From: Dendrophyllia cribrosa
Lineage: Eukaryota; Cnidaria; Anthozoa; Scleractinia; Dendrophylliidae
Direction of reading: 5' to 3'
Length of the DNA stretch: 64,000 nucleotides
Assembly: GCA_024195265.1 (NCBI GenBank)
Contig: JAJLRJ010000002.1
Location: 3,071,283-3,135,282, forward strand
Shown: in pieces, positions 33,406 to 46,750 of the stretch
Layout: each line of letters opens with the position of its first letter
Numbering within the stretch: position 1 is the stretch's first letter
Program-made: the position numbers and the translations under genes
The notes under the pieces: model-generated
The model's database searches: none
Told to the model about the DNA's origin: nothing
The model's input: the letters and a program-made list of their open reading frames with translations, nothing else

Positions 33406-33824
33406 TACGAGCGCCGCCTCGCTCCCCGTCTGAACGTACTCCTGGAAACTCCGGACCTCTACGCGCCTACGTTGGAGGAGACGCAACACGCAAAGATCTC
33501 TCTATTCATGACTATTGTAACATCATGGTGGCTGTGAGACCATTTCTTTTCTTGCATCCAGTGGATGTATGTTTTGCCTGTAAACTGACTTGTCATGGAG
33601 TTTATATTTACACTATAATCATCATTTAATCAGTGCTAGAAAGAGCGCGCATCTTACAAAGTTTGTGCATTTGGTTGAAGAAAAATGTGAATGTTGTGGG
33701 AATACGCGGGCGAAGTATATAATACGCGCGTCCCCGCGATCAAGTCCCGCGCATGATACACATGCTAAGTAACTGAAAGTAAAATTAGTTTATAAAACTT
33801 CGAACATTAATATTGGACGAGGTT

Positions 33825-33940
33825 GACCAAAATATCGTGACTGTCAGTGGCGAGCAGATCAATTATTTGCCGAAACCGAAGGCTGAGGCAAATAATTGAT
33901 CTGCGAGACACTGACAAATCACGATATTTTGCGATAGCCG
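33825..33940. mobile_element. Palindromic MITE, about 115 bp
   Basis: CAAAATATCGTGA then GATCAATTATTTGCC is mirrored by GGCAAATAATTGATC then TCACGATATTTTG, with a short centre. Confidence 0.7.
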
Positions 33941-34079
33941 AATTCAATAATTCGATCACCGAGATTGTTTTTCAATTTAATTTTTATTCATACTGCTAAA
34001 ACAGGGCAGAAATCGGGGTGCCATTGTACCCCATTGTAGATGACGGGAGCAGAACAATTTACTATAGCAAAACAACTTA

Positions 34080-34182
34080 GTTTGCAACTTCGTTCCCAGG
34101 GTCCCTCATCTTCCCGCCCCCTGGAGCCCCTCTCTTCTCTCGCTCCAGGCAGATGAGAGACCCTGGGAACGAGGTTGCTCAG
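34080..34182. mobile_element. Palindromic MITE, CGTTCCCAGGGTC ends
   Basis: CGTTCCCAGGGTCCCTCATC faces GATGAGAGACCCTGGGAACG. AGTTTGCA occurs just outside both ends and may be an 8-bp target duplication. Confidence 0.65.
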
Positions 34183-35344
34183 TTTGCATCAGTTGTGCGT
34201 ATCTCTTATCCCTATCATTTTTGGCATCATTTTTTGTACCACTATGGTCTAAACAACTTATATTGAGCACCGGTGAGTGTGCCACTTCTTGCATGGTTCA
34301 ACTCTTGCTGTTACCATCCGGCATCCCCCGGGCAATCCCCGGGACAAATCCGATCCTTATTAAAATCAGCTTTAAAAGATGGCCAAAAAATTTCGAACTA
34401 GCCTTCGGCTGGCGTTGTCATCCTCCCAAACATCCTCTTGTTACCATAACTTTAAAGAAACACGGAAAACTGTTTCCATTTCACACATTTTGTATTTTGC
34501 TCGAAGCTTTCGGAATATCCATGCAGTATGACTTGATTTCAAAACATTAGTAAAGTAAGGTATAGGTTACATAAATAGGTTCATTTATTATTTTCTTGAA
34601 AAAGGACGAGTGCCCTATACAGTAAATCACATTTATAAGACGCAATGTTTAAAACAGCTATCTCAGAAAAAAATAGAAAATGGTAATTCAATTTTAATTT
34701 GTAATTTGAATCCGAACGGCCCTGTAAGTTTAATCTCGCTACCATGCCAAGCCCATTTGGCACTGCTCGGGTAAATATGATTTAAAGGCGCGTCCATGAT
34801 CAGTTTTACAACCCGGCTGGCATTCGAAGATTCGTCGGGCAAAGGGATTTTAATCGGAAAGTTAACAGTTGCCTCCGTAAGCACTAATGTCCAGTATAAT
34901 TCCGAATGACGTAACTATTGGACCACAACCCGCTTTCTGCTTCGAAATTCCAATTCAAACTTCTTAAATTCTAACTCGAACTCATGAAAATAACAAATTA
35001 GACAACTGGGGCGTCTCGGTGACTTTGAAATGAGCGGTCTACGTCAGGCTTTTATTACACAAACTGCCAGCTCTGCATATTTAAACACTCGGTAGTTTGT
35101 TAGCGAGTGTATTGATTTAAAAAAATTGACCTTTGGTAAAATAGATTTCATGCATGTAAAATGTGGCATCCTTATGGCAAAATGCGGAGAAGAAATAGTA
35201 AATGGATTTACCTGACATCCCCAGAATGATCGGCAGTGAATGACTCCACGATCCTTTCGGACGCTTCAGGACAAATTCAAACCATACACAACAAGAAGAG
35301 CGTCATCCCTGCTAGTCCTGATTATATTTCTCGTTCTAGATCTT
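34183..35344. other. Intergenic stretch, nothing recognised
   Basis: Short open frames only, without recognisable domains. The base composition is ordinary for the window. Confidence 0.4.
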
Positions 35345-35348
35345 TTAA

Positions 35349-36710
35349 GAGCGCCTGTCTGTAAATATCAAACATATCGCGGCAAGTGATAAAATTGGAT
35401 TCTTTTGATATTTTAACGTTAGATAGGTTAAGGTATAACTAAAATCACTGGATACCTTTTTCGGCCAAATATCTTTTTATTTTAAAGAAAAATGCAGAAA
35501 ACGAAATTCCGTTAAAATCGCCATTTAAGGCGGAAAATTATTGCACAACTTTAAACAGTCTCGTTTTCAAAAACAAGTAACGCTACGGCATTTAAAACAT
35601 GAAAATCGTATTTTGCAATCTTTAGATATCTAGTAGAGTGATTTAGGGAATTATTTTGTTGTTCTTTGCTTGCAAAATAATTTTATTTCGAAGACATACA
35701 TTTTACTTCTTTAAAAGTACCTCGTAAACAAAACAATTTTTCACCATGTGCTAAACCTTCAAACGAATTAAGTTTCTGTTGGTTAATTTTTATAAAGATG
35801 ATCTCAAGGTTGCCGTAAAAATTTCTTTGGGCAAATGATTCAGAGCGACGCGAGAGCATTTCAAAGTTCGTTAAAATTAGAGTTATTTGACCCTACGAGG
35901 TCAACAATCAATTTGCGGGTCACACAAATATTCTATAAACTTCTGCTTCTGTGTTAACCCAATATGAAATTAAAATAGCCACATTGAAAAACATTGAAAT
36001 TTCCTTACCTCGTTTGCGGTAGAAGACAGATTCAGAGACCAGTTTTGTGTATAAATCCCTTCGTTGTTCATCGTATTTTAGTCTTGTTCATCTTTTATGT
36101 ATGATGCACGCCGGCCGCGGACTGCCATGAAAGGTCGCACGCAAACCTCTGTTAAACGTTCGACACATTTCAGCATTATGGCATCTTGTTTAAAGGCTAT
36201 AGCATTTGTAGAATGTTCTTCGGTTGAAGTTAACGGATAGATAAATCTGATCACTGCTTGAGAAGTACTGAATGAACAAACATGTCGGGCCGTTTAAGCC
36301 GTGATCGTGACAGCAGTTATTTGTGTCGTCACGCAATGCAGCTGTTGGTCGGCATTTTAGTGGGGTAGGGGTAGGGCTAAAGAGCTTGAAAACACCGAAC
36401 CTATGTCTAAAACTCTTCCAGCGGAGAAAAAAAATACAAAGACTTTTCAGTTACGTTAGCACATTTAAGCGCCTTCATTCTCTATTGTTCTGCTCCGGAA
36501 AGATTATTTATTCGCCGTTGCACAAGCAGCTGATGTTTTCTCTGTCTCTTAATTGACCGAGAGGGAGCCTCAAAAGAGCACTTATTTGGATGTTTTCTAC
36601 TTGTCAATAATCCTACTGTGAGATTGGGTTACCTGTGGTTCGTGGGACCATTTACCTATGTCGCTCTTTTCCGTCGATGATACAACATGTATGTACCATA
36701 GATTGTGTGG

Positions 36711-36747
<37 letters not shown>

Positions 36748-38869
36748 GGCTTCCCTCCCTTCCTTACTTCAAATTCATGTCATGCCTTAATTCAGAACCA
36801 TTTGTTGCATTTTCTTTAATTTAAAATTTGACTCAATGGGACTAATGTTTGGCTAATCCATTGTCGGTGTTACAAACTAAGTAAACCTAAGTATTTTTTT
36901 GGCAGTCGGAAAATAATTAGAAACCCGCTCAGATTTTAAAGTTGATAACGAGAGAATATCTGAAAATTGAAGAACTTACTAAGTCAAATAGAGTAATCGC
37001 CAATTGTCGAGAAGAAAAATAAATGCTGTTTAAATAATGCAGTTGACAAAAACGTCAACACTACCTGGTTATGCTAATTACCTAGTGTCTTTGTTTACTT
37101 GAAGGCGGCGCTAAAGTGCATGTTTTTGTACATCAAAAATTCGAGTTCAGTTCCAGGTATTACACAAAAATGGAAGGCACTTGTTCGTTTAAGTCCTTTG
37201 TTGGTGGAGTTTGTGGTTATGACATTTCGTGCACAAAGGACATCTCTAATCACAAATCTGTCTTGAAATTTACCGGACCTGAAGATGAGATCGAACTTAT
37301 TTTATGTCGAGCAGCGTTGTTCACTTGAAATGTAAAGGAAGTAGTTGCAAACTAAAGTTGTCGAATTAAGTTCAGTGACGGATCTAGGGAAGCGGCCCCT
37401 TTCCATCCCTTTTTTGGCGAAGAAAAAGGCTCGAGGGACCGAACTTTTTTCAGAACCATTTTCACTCCCCCTCCCACCCCCTCTCCTTATGAGCAAGCTT
37501 GATCCGCAACTGGAAATTTATAGTGAAAAAGAGATCACATGCATGATGCTATCCACAAGAAGCCCTCGTACACCCATCTTTCAGGGGCAGCTCCATCATG
37601 TAGACGGCACCTCGACTCGTATGGTAAGAAGGTAAATTTAGAAAACGAGAAAAAAGCATCCAATATGAATATTGAATATGGAAAGCAAGACTGGGGAGAG
37701 GAGTTAGAAATCGTTGCTCGCAAAAGGCTATTGCTACCAATTAATATATTTTAGAACATATTACTAACGAAGAAAATTAAATGGTGCTGAAATATATTTC
37801 TAAACAGTTATTTTGTTTACTTGCAAAAGTGTTTCAATTTAATTGCCTTATCCGCACCCCTATCCCTTAAATGCAAACAAAACTGCATTGCGTGACATAA
37901 CTGAAAAAAGACTGAAAGCAAACGTCCGACATGTTTTGTTTGACTTCAAAGTAACATTTCAAATCTTTTAGCGCACTACAAAACCGAGGAAGGCTCCAAA
38001 AAGTACTTAGGTCTTTGAATAGATGCCGTGATACTGAAAAGTGTCGAAAGTTTAACAAAGATTGGCTGACCCGACCGTTTAATATTACGTTGTTGTCGTC
38101 CGACGTTTTTCGGACGTTGTAAACAAGACTAAAGGACATACGATGAACGGTGAAAAAAATGCAAGAAAATGATCTCTGGATAAGTCTTCTACAACAAATA
38201 AGGTAAGAAAATTTCAAAACATTTTTTCTATGCGGCTACTTTAACCTTATTTGTGTTAAGACGTGGTGGAAAGTGAAATGTTTGTGTGACCCGCAAATTG
38301 ATAGTTGACCTCGTAAGGTCAAATAACTCTAATTTTAACGAACTTTGAAATGCTCTCGCGTCGCTCTGAATCATTTGCCCAAAGAAATTTTTACGGCAAT
38401 CTTGAGATCATCTTTATAAATTTTAACCAACAGAAACTTAATCCGTTTGAAGGTTTAGCACATGGTGAAAAATTGTTTTGTTTACGAGGTACTTTTAAAG
38501 AAGTAAAATGTATGTCTTCGAAATAAAATTATTTTGCGAGCAAAGAATAACAAAATAATTCCCTAAATCACTCTACTAGATATTTAAAGATTGCAAAATA
38601 TGATTTTCATGTTTTAAATGCTGTAGCGTTACTTGTTTTTGCAAGCGAGACTGTCAAAGTTGTGCAATAATTTCCCGCCTCAAATGGCGATTTTAACGGA
38701 CTTTCTTTTTTTGAATTTTTCTTTTAAATAAAAAGATATTTGGCCGAAAAAAGTATCAAGTGATTTTTGTTATACCTTAATCTATCTAACTTTAAAATAT
38801 GAAAGAAATCGAATTTTTATTACTTGCCAAAAAATTTCAAATTTGTCTGATTTTTACGGACAGGCGCTC
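35349..38869. mobile_element. 3.5-kb foldback element with about 590-bp inverted repeats and TTAA target
   Basis: The left arm 35349-35930 and right arm 38281-38869 are reverse complements at roughly 90 percent. Both outer ends read GAGCGCCTGTC and are bordered by TTAA (35345-35348, 38870-38873), the target duplication of piggyBac and Kolobok elements. The 2.3-kb centre has no transposase I can recognise. It holds a degenerate relative of the 20280 element end near 36312-36350 and a 35-G tract. Non-autonomous. Confidence 0.75.
36712..36746. repeat. Run of 35 consecutive G
   Basis: A pure G homopolymer inside the foldback element. Its length could be an assembly or basecalling artefact. Confidence 0.9.
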
Positions 38870-38921
38870 TTAATGATTTGGCAAAACTTCTTCATTTTTT
38901 AGATTAATGCTACGACATCTA

Positions 38922-40566
38922 TTATGGGGCGCCATGTGTTTCAAAATCCATACTTTTTCTCACAAAGTTGTTGAAATGAACACATTTTATGTGAAATGAA
39001 TACAAAGCGTATTGAAATGCCAATATTTGTAATGAAACGTACGTGTCCATGATGAATCACGTAAACAAAGTCTGAAAGTTGTACTACATACACTGAAATC
39101 TTCGGGCATCAGCTCGAAATATACTCTGTTACAACTACAACTTTGCACAAGGAGTCTGAATTTTCTCCATATTCTCAATGCAAATCTTGTAAACTTTTCA
39201 CTGTGCTTTTCGCACTGAATCTCACGCTATGTTGCACATTTTCTCAGTATGTGCAGTGAACACGTTTTCAGTGTACTTTGCGAACAAATCTCACCATGAT
39301 AATACTTCATGTAAACCTTCCCAATGCGTCCCCAAAATTCTTCGAGTCAAAAGTACAGCTCTCAGCAGGTCAAGACATGATGTCAAACAAAGATGGCGTG
39401 TAATAGTGGAAATGCTTCAGATATCGTGGAATCTATCCTTTCCAACCCTCAGGGCATTACTAACCTCGTCAGGGCCTTTTGTGGCACTCGTGATCAACAG
39501 ACGCCTCGAATTCATCATTCTGTTGTGAAGAAGAAACGGCATCCATTTTTAGACGCCCGAGCACTACGCGAAACATCCTTCCAAACTCCACTTTAGTTTC
39601 TGCATCTGAATTTACAAAGAGGAGGAACTATAATAGCAACTATCCATTTCCTAAAAGGTACGAAAAGAATACGAACTTCGATTTCGAACTATTTGTTGTT
39701 GTGAAAGTAGTTCCCTCCGTGTTTGATTACCGCCTGAGTTAATCAAGTTAAGGACGCTTATTTTCTTCCTTTCTTTAGACGCAAGGGGTCGACCAAAGTA
39801 AATAGAAAACAAACGCAGGGTGCTTACACCAAGGAAGTGATATTATTACCATCTTCAAAAGAACAAGCAGTGGTAAATTCAGCTGCAGAAAATGAAGTGG
39901 AGTTTGGAAGGATGTTTCGCGTAGTGCTCGGGCGTCTAAAAATGGATGCCGTTTCTTCTTCACAACAGAATGATGAATTTGAGGCGTCTGTTGATCACGA
40001 GTGCCACAAAAGGCCCTGGCGAGGTAAGTCATAACCTGAGGGTTGGAAAGGATAGCTTCCACGATATCTGAAGCATTCCCACTATTACACGCCAGCTTTG
40101 TTTGACATCATGTCTTGACGGGCTGAGTGCTGTACTTTTGACTCGAAGAATTTCGGGGACGCACTGGGAAGGTTTACATGAAGTATTATCATGGTGAGAT
40201 TTGTTTGCAAAGTACACTGAAAACGTCTTCACTACACATACTGAGAAAATGTGCAACATAGCGTGAGATTCAGTGCGAAAAGCACAGTGAAAAGTTTACA
40301 AGATTTGCATTGAGAATATGGAGAAAATTCAGACTCCTTGTGCAAAGTTGTAGTTGTAACAGAGTATATTTCGAGCTTATGCCCGAAGATTTCGGTGAAT
40401 GTAGTACAACTTTCAGACTTTGTGTACGTGATTCATCATGGACACGTACGTTTCAGTACAAATATTGGCATTTCAATACGCTTTGTATTCATTTCACATA
40501 AAATGTGTTCATTTCAACAACTTTGTGAGAAAAAGTATGAATTTTGAAACACATGGCGCCCCATAA
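38922..40566. mobile_element. 1.65-kb foldback element with 693-bp arms, TA target
   Basis: Arms 38922-39614 and 39873-40566 are reverse complements at about 95 percent around a 258-bp centre. The ends read TTATGGGGCGCCATGTG and are flanked by TA on both sides. Each arm carries a similar open stretch (ARAFCGTRDQQTP, then VVKKKRHPFLDARALRETSF) with no domain I recognise. It begins 48 bp after the previous element. Confidence 0.75.
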
Positions 40567-41080
40567 TATGTACAGATTTTTTTAAAAATTAAATAATGCA
40601 AATTTGTGCGCCTACCCTAGCAGTGACATCCACGTTGTCATGCGAGCTAAAAATGTTGTTCCTAATATGGGTACAGTTATAAATATCTCAGCCTCTTTAA
40701 ATGAAAAGCCTTTTTAATTGGGGCTTTTAATTATATGTATCCTTTAAAGCGCAGTGAGTGAAGAGGACTAAAGCTGGTATGTTTTCAAGTTTTGTTCTGT
40801 TCAGTTTTCAATAGGTTTTCTTTGTAGATGGACGGGCGTCATTTAGTTGAACTGTGAACGCCGTTAGGCTGGACTCAGTTTCCACTGTCGCGTACGTACT
40901 ATATTTTGCGTGCGTTTTACGCGCGTAAATATAATTAGTATGAACAGCTTAATTGCGTAAAAGTAAAAAGTTGAGCACGGTTGTTCCACCCCGGCAAAAT
41001 ATATTTTCCCGATACGGACCCGCAAACGCTAGTTTAGTTACTTATATTTAAAACATGTCCTCGATAAATTAACAAATGTA

Positions 41081-41205
41081 ATGTTCATCGTACCACGAGC
41101 GTGGAAAAAAAATCAAGAAAAACTCCGAGTCTCCGACAGAAATCGAACCTATGACCTTCCGTACACCGGTCGAATGCTCAAACCACTGAGCTACGAGAGA
41201 CTCGT
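41081..41205 (-). mobile_element. tRNA-headed SINE, minus strand
   Basis: On the minus strand: A box TAGCTCAGTGG, B box GGTTCGATT, closing pairs GAGTCTC and GAGACTC, then a body ending CCACGCTCGTGGTACGATGA. A truncated body copy recurs in the same orientation at about 41358-41390. Confidence 0.7.
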
Positions 41206-41390
41206 GGCGAGCGAAGCCATTTACTAGGTTCTTCGGTTCATGACGTGTGTCCTGTATACTACTGTATAGGATCAGCAATATCGAAAGCGTCATGCACGGT
41301 GATAAATAAAGAAAGAGGGTAAATTAAAATGTCGGTAATAAAGATAATTAAGATGTATGTTCATTGCGTCACGAGCGTGGAACAAAGATA

Positions 41391-43937
41391 AGGAAGTTCA
41401 TGATTGATCAACATCAGGATAATGTGCTCCCTTTTTGTGCTCACTCTTTGTTTTTTAGCCCCCGTAGAAGGTTTGTTTTGCAAATCGAAATATCGGGCAA
41501 ATATTTTCAACTGTTTGTTTTTTTATTTCACTTCTGTCTCTATCTTTCCTTTTTGCCGTAAGGTTCAGTTTGCCGTTTTTACCTTTACTATTTCAAGATT
41601 TTTACTGATCCAGGTCTACGATAGATCCGATACTCTTCATTGGTTTGTCGTTGTGGTTTTACCGTTATTATAGTTTTTGAACATGTTCTTAGCCCACGTA
41701 GCAGGCGCTTTTACGAGGACGCGCGCGCGAGAGGCACGCGCGAAAGGGAGACTGAGGTAAACCGGCGCTAACATGTTCTCGACTCGCACACGACACGTGC
41801 GAGCGAGCGAGCGAAACCCAGCCTGGAAACGTCAGGCATTAACAGCCAGCCTAAAACTTCAACCGAATCTTTCTCGTAAACGCTTTCATAGACATGGTTT
41901 AAAATCAGTGCACCTAAAGACAATTACATTAAAGACATGGCAATGACGTCACCATGTTCATTTGGTAACTTCGATCTCGATAACTAACAAGCCAGAACCC
42001 GGATTTTAGGACCAAGCCGAAGTTTAACGTCGCGTTCTTCATATATTTGTGGGGGATTATTTGCGCACTAGGTGTGAATCCTTCGTTTCGAATAAACAGG
42101 GATATTCCATCAAAAGAGGTCGAAACATGTCTTCAGTAGCTGTCATCAATGTTAAACTTAATGCTGGAGCTTTCTTTCAACTCTGTTCAAAATCCGTTAC
42201 CGTGGCTGAAAACCGGGAACATATCTTCATAAGGAATTCAGTGTAACTACATCGTCCAATTACAAGCATGACACGTAAACATAACCAATCAGATTCGAGA
42301 ATTTTGTTATAGTTTTGATTATAATAATAATAATAGCGGAGCTCTCGCGGGCCGAAGACTCACTCGCGTAGCTCCACACTCATGGAACCTATGTCCTTCA
42401 TTTTTCATGGTCATGGCTAGCGAAATATTTCGCGGGCGCGTCGGTCCGTGTGCGCGCCCGCCGTTGGGCAGGGCTAGCTCGCGGGCGCGTATGACGTCGC
42501 AAAACATGCACGTATGACGCCACACAACATCCGAGGTCTTAGCGACTTTGAAACCAAAGCGAGGCTCTTTTTTTCGCGCGGCTACACGGCCGAATGTCAC
42601 GTCAGCTCGGTAAACACTTTGATGTTTTGCTGTGTTTAGCGGAGAAAAACATTTCAAATTACAGTCGTTATTTCCCTGCAGTTTTTCGCGGTTTGCTACT
42701 CAAGACAGGGATACTAATTAAGGGATACTCAGAAGCCGCTGTAGTGGAAAAAGAAAAGCTTTCAGGGATAAAATCTTGCTTCGAGGAACTTCATACGTTT
42801 TTATCAAAGCGGAAGCAATACGGGGAAATGTTTCTCACTTCGGATTTCAGAACTGAAGAAGCGGAGATGTAAAGCATTTCCAGCAGTCGAGGGACTTAAA
42901 GGTAAAACAAATTGCATTTTTCGATGGGAATTTATGTTGATATCAATATGTGATTGACTTTTTCTTTGTGGTCTTGTTAGTTTTGGAGAATTGTTTATAA
43001 AACGTGCTCAAATTCAGTCGTTTCATGATTTCTTTCATCGAAGACAGCTCGGCCTCGATGCGCTGTAAATGGTTCGCGTTTTGCTTTTAAACATAAACTT
43101 TTGGAGATTTGAATGAAATTTTTCGAAAGAAGATTGTGTTGTCCATTTTTATGCGTTTGTTCATTCATTACATAGATTGAAAAGCGATTTTATGTAAACA
43201 TAACAATACTTGGATTTTATAGTTCTAACTTCACTCGCGTGCTTTTTGCAAATATGTTTGTGTATTTTTTGCAATTTTGATTTCCAAATCAGTTTCTCGG
43301 GCAATTTTTGATAAACAACAGGTGTATTTTATTTGGAAATTAGTCGTACTAGTTATTCTAGACGGAGAAAAAGTTGTTTTTGTGAACTTTTATACGGTCT
43401 AAATGTACTGTGCAGACGGTCGCGTAATTAGTTTGAGAATATTGCTAAAATTGAAAAATAGCCCGGTCGTCAATCTTAATTCTTGTGCTTCCGACCTTTC
43501 ACCTCAGTTAAATTTATCATCGGCTTTCTGTTCAGAGAGCGACGCTGTTAGGCTCAGAATATCTATATATATTAATAATAATAAACTTTAAAAAAATAAC
43601 ATTTACATGTCATTGATACCTTAAGGTTACCGGTTTGGGCTCCGTTTTTTTTCCGTTTTCTTGGTGTCACAGTTGTGCATGCAAATTTTCTTGAAAGAAC
43701 GTAGCGGCCCTGGGTACGAGTGTTGCAGTCCACGCGACTTCATCGGTCCAATGACGTAATTTGCAGACGCAAAAAAATTAGCGCGCTCTAATTTCGCTTA
43801 GCGCGCGCTAAGACAGTTGTTTTTCGCTATATAGCGCGACAACCCTAAATGGGTAAATTATTGCATTATCGTTTGTTACGTCGATTGAGCAGTTTTCCAG
43901 TTGATGTTAGCGCGGTCGTGAAAGCTGAGTAAATTTG
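41391..43937. other. Intergenic stretch, fragments of repeats only
   Basis: 41985-42060 repeats, in inverse orientation, the sequence at 53078-53140 (GACGTTAAACGTCGGCTTGG region). 42420-42500 is GC-rich with GCGGGCGCG repeats. 43765-43850 resembles the end of the MITE at 46335-46750 (TTAGCGCGCGCTAA, then ATAGCGCG, then CAACCCTAAA). The 92-residue frame at 42594-42872 and the opposing 112-residue frame at 42319-42657 show no domain I recognise. Confidence 0.4.
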
Positions 43938-43939
43938 TA

Positions 43940-44152
43940 TAGGCCCCCGCAAACGAGGAAACATTGTTGCGGAAACATTTATTGAAGAAACAAAATGTTT
44001 CTGAAAAAAGTCGGAAACATTTTTTGTTTCTCGGAAGCGAAAAATGTTTCCGCAACAAATGTTTCCTGTCCGCGCAAACGGGGAAACATTTAGGGAAACA
44101 ATGTTTACCCAACATGTTTCCGCAACAATGTTTCCTCGTTTGCGGGGGCCTA
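43940..44152. mobile_element. Palindromic MITE, GGCCCCCGCAAACGAGG ends
   Basis: 213 bp. Long inverted arms are rich in the motif GGAAACATTGTTGCGG, and outer TA on both sides suggests a TA target. A similar motif (AAACAAGGAAACATTGTCGC) ends the MITE at 57272-57450. Confidence 0.75.
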
Positions 44153-45065
44153 TATTATTTTCATCAGTTATATAAATTTGCAACTTTTAGCACACGCGAC
44201 CCACGCTTTTGTGAGATACAAATCTCCAACCACAAGTTATAACCAAGTATAATTCAGAAACAAGATTAGTATTCGCCGATTCAGTTTTGATACTTCAATT
44301 TTCTACTTCAGTTTGAATTCAGATTTATCATGCCAAATTTTGTAATCCCACAAAACAAAAAACCTGAAGGATTCTGGTGGTTGTAGTAAAATGACGTCAT
44401 CGTGCTGATGCTTTCACTCATTATGCAACAAAGTTTCCAGGCTTAAATTGTTATTGTCATTATTATTATTAGAGACGGACCATTATTTTTTTGACGGGAG
44501 GTGTTGGAAAATTTTGAAATAAATTGTTTACAGAGGCTATAAACACTGAAATAAATTGTATGCAAGCAAATTAACTAGAATTTCCTGGGGAGTAAATAAA
44601 CTATTATAAAACCATTCTGCTTTACACACCACATGAACTTTTCATCAAAAATCTGAATTATTTCGCACATCGAACGCATTAATCTACGATTAATTTCATT
44701 ATTCCCGGGCTTCCGCTTTTTACTCGGTCAACACAGCACATATTTGACTTCCGGTTTTCAGGAATGACGTAAACAATAACGCCACCAACGACAGCGACGT
44801 CAGCGAGAACGGCACGAAACAATAGGTTTAATGAGCAAAAACAATGCCTCTGCATGTGCGTTTTACATTTTGGTACATTTCTTTGCCGTTCCTGCAAAAC
44901 AACAACATCAAATGATCAAATTACAGGTTTTGTAGAGAACGTGAACACACAACGGTTAATTCCCTTTCTCCATTTGAGCTGGAAAGCCATTCCTTTTAAA
45001 TTTAGCTCCTGGACAATCCAGTCACATTAGACAAACTAAACAAATTGGAACAACTGCAAAGTAGT
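44153..45065. other. Intergenic stretch, no gene recognised
   Basis: Mixed sequence. 44740-44940 has the look of an interspersed repeat (GACGTAAACAATAACGCCAC), but I could not delimit it. Confidence 0.35.
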
Positions 45066-45069
45066 TTAA

Positions 45070-45385
45070 AGGGGAAGTATCACGGGAATTTTGATGTTTT
45101 TTGGTCAACGCCATTTTGCAATACCTTTACTTATTTACAAAATAATACTAAAACACCAAGAGAGTGAAATCAACCAATTTTTGAAAGAGAGACAGATTAT
45201 GGTCTGTTGTAGCCCATTTGGAGATGAGTCCGTCTATGACCAGAGACACTAATCGACAGTTTTGATATATTTTGTGATAATTTATCACACCACTGGAGCT
45301 TTATTTTTCGGTTCCTGATCATACAATATCATTTTTTTGCTTTTTATAATGACACCAAATATTAAATCCCCGTGATACTTCCCCT
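45070..45385. mobile_element. 316-bp MITE with TTAA target
   Basis: Ends AGGGGAAGTATCACGGG and CCCGTGATACTTCCCCT, each bordered by TTAA (45066-45069, 45386-45389). This is the piggyBac/Kolobok type of target. Confidence 0.85.
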
Positions 45386-46334
45386 TTAAGCCCCTACTGT
45401 CACGCCGTCAACCCCCCGGATCCCACCCTACTACGAATAGCTGCTTTCCTTGTGGTAGCCTTATTGATAAAAGCAATTTGAAAAAATAGAAACGCGCTTC
45501 ACAGATGCGTATTAAGGGCAAGAGATAATTCTTGGGAACACGCGGGTCCTTATCGTCTTGTTGCTTTAGAAAAATTGCTTCTTTTCTTATGGTGCATCAT
45601 GGTACATTAAAATGTATGACAAATGTTTCTTACGCATGCGCATGACATACATTTCCGTAATTTGGTCTTATTGGTGTATCAGTCAGTTCTGTATTTCTCC
45701 CATCTGGGTGAACGTTGCTTTTATACACAGCAGACAACTTGAGGCCGAATTTGCCGCGATTCTGTAAAACTAAGAGCTATTTTTAATCAGAGTTCTTCCG
45801 AGGCAAAAGTTGCCAAACATCGATCTAGATCTCTCGCGCTGGTAAGCATATTGTCAATTTATTCCCCTTTTTACTGCCGATTCTTAACAATACCTGTGTC
45901 GGAGCAGTCGTCGCTGCCTGTGGCGATAATTTCTAGACTTTTTTAAAGAAAAAACAATAGAAACACAGGGGAAAACGGATCGTTACTGCAGCCCATCGGA
46001 TTTTAAAAAATATTGGACTTCGGGACTGGACTTCTGTGGACTTATGGACTGTGGAATGTGTGTCATGTTAATGTCGATTTTTACTGACTTCATTGCTTTT
46101 AAAATATAGTCTTTTCAAATGTAACAGAAATAATTCACGGTTTGGGAAGTAATAGACGAGTGTGGATTTGATCTGGAATCAATAAATTAAATATTACTAG
46201 GTTATCTTAAAGATAGTGATTGCTGCGCACGTACGTGATTAGGCTTGGATAAATTCTGCTCATAAAATGGCTTATCCTGCCTGCCGGAAATTGTTTATAC
46301 GCACAATTGCTCGACCTAATGTGGCCGAGTTTTC

Positions 46335-46750
46335 GGCTTTGGATTATTTTAGGGAAAAGCGAAGCGAAAAACAACTGTATTAGCGCGCGCTAAAATAGAG
46401 AATTAATGTCGTCAAATTGCGTCAGCAAAGTACAATTTAAATTCAATAATGAAAAAATTCAAATTTTAAACATTCAAAAAGAACGAAATGTCACTCAAAA
46501 ATTGCGTATACACAAAATGTCACATTCCGGACATATGTAGTTGCTCTTTATCAGGTTTTTTCTTTCAACCATGCAATTGCTGACTCGAGAGAAATTATTA
46601 CGTTTAGAAACTCGAAAATATTCATCGTTTACTCTCAAAAGGACAGTTTTACTCGCCATGTGATCGCGACATCAATTCGCTATTTTAGCGCGCGCTAATA
46701 CAGTTGGTTTTCGCTTTATAGCGCGGCAACCCTAAAAGTATACCAAAGCC
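46335..46750. mobile_element. 416-bp MITE with 8-bp target duplication
   Basis: Inverted ends start GGCTTTGG and continue to CAACTGTATTAGCGCGCGCT on each strand. Perfect duplication GAGTTTTC at 46327-46334 and 46751-46758. Eight-bp duplications are typical of hAT elements. Confidence 0.8.

Noticed and set aside
42319..42872. Opposing frames of 112 and 92 residues as small genes
   Set aside because: They overlap in repeat-like GC-rich sequence; no domain, no splice-supported extension.
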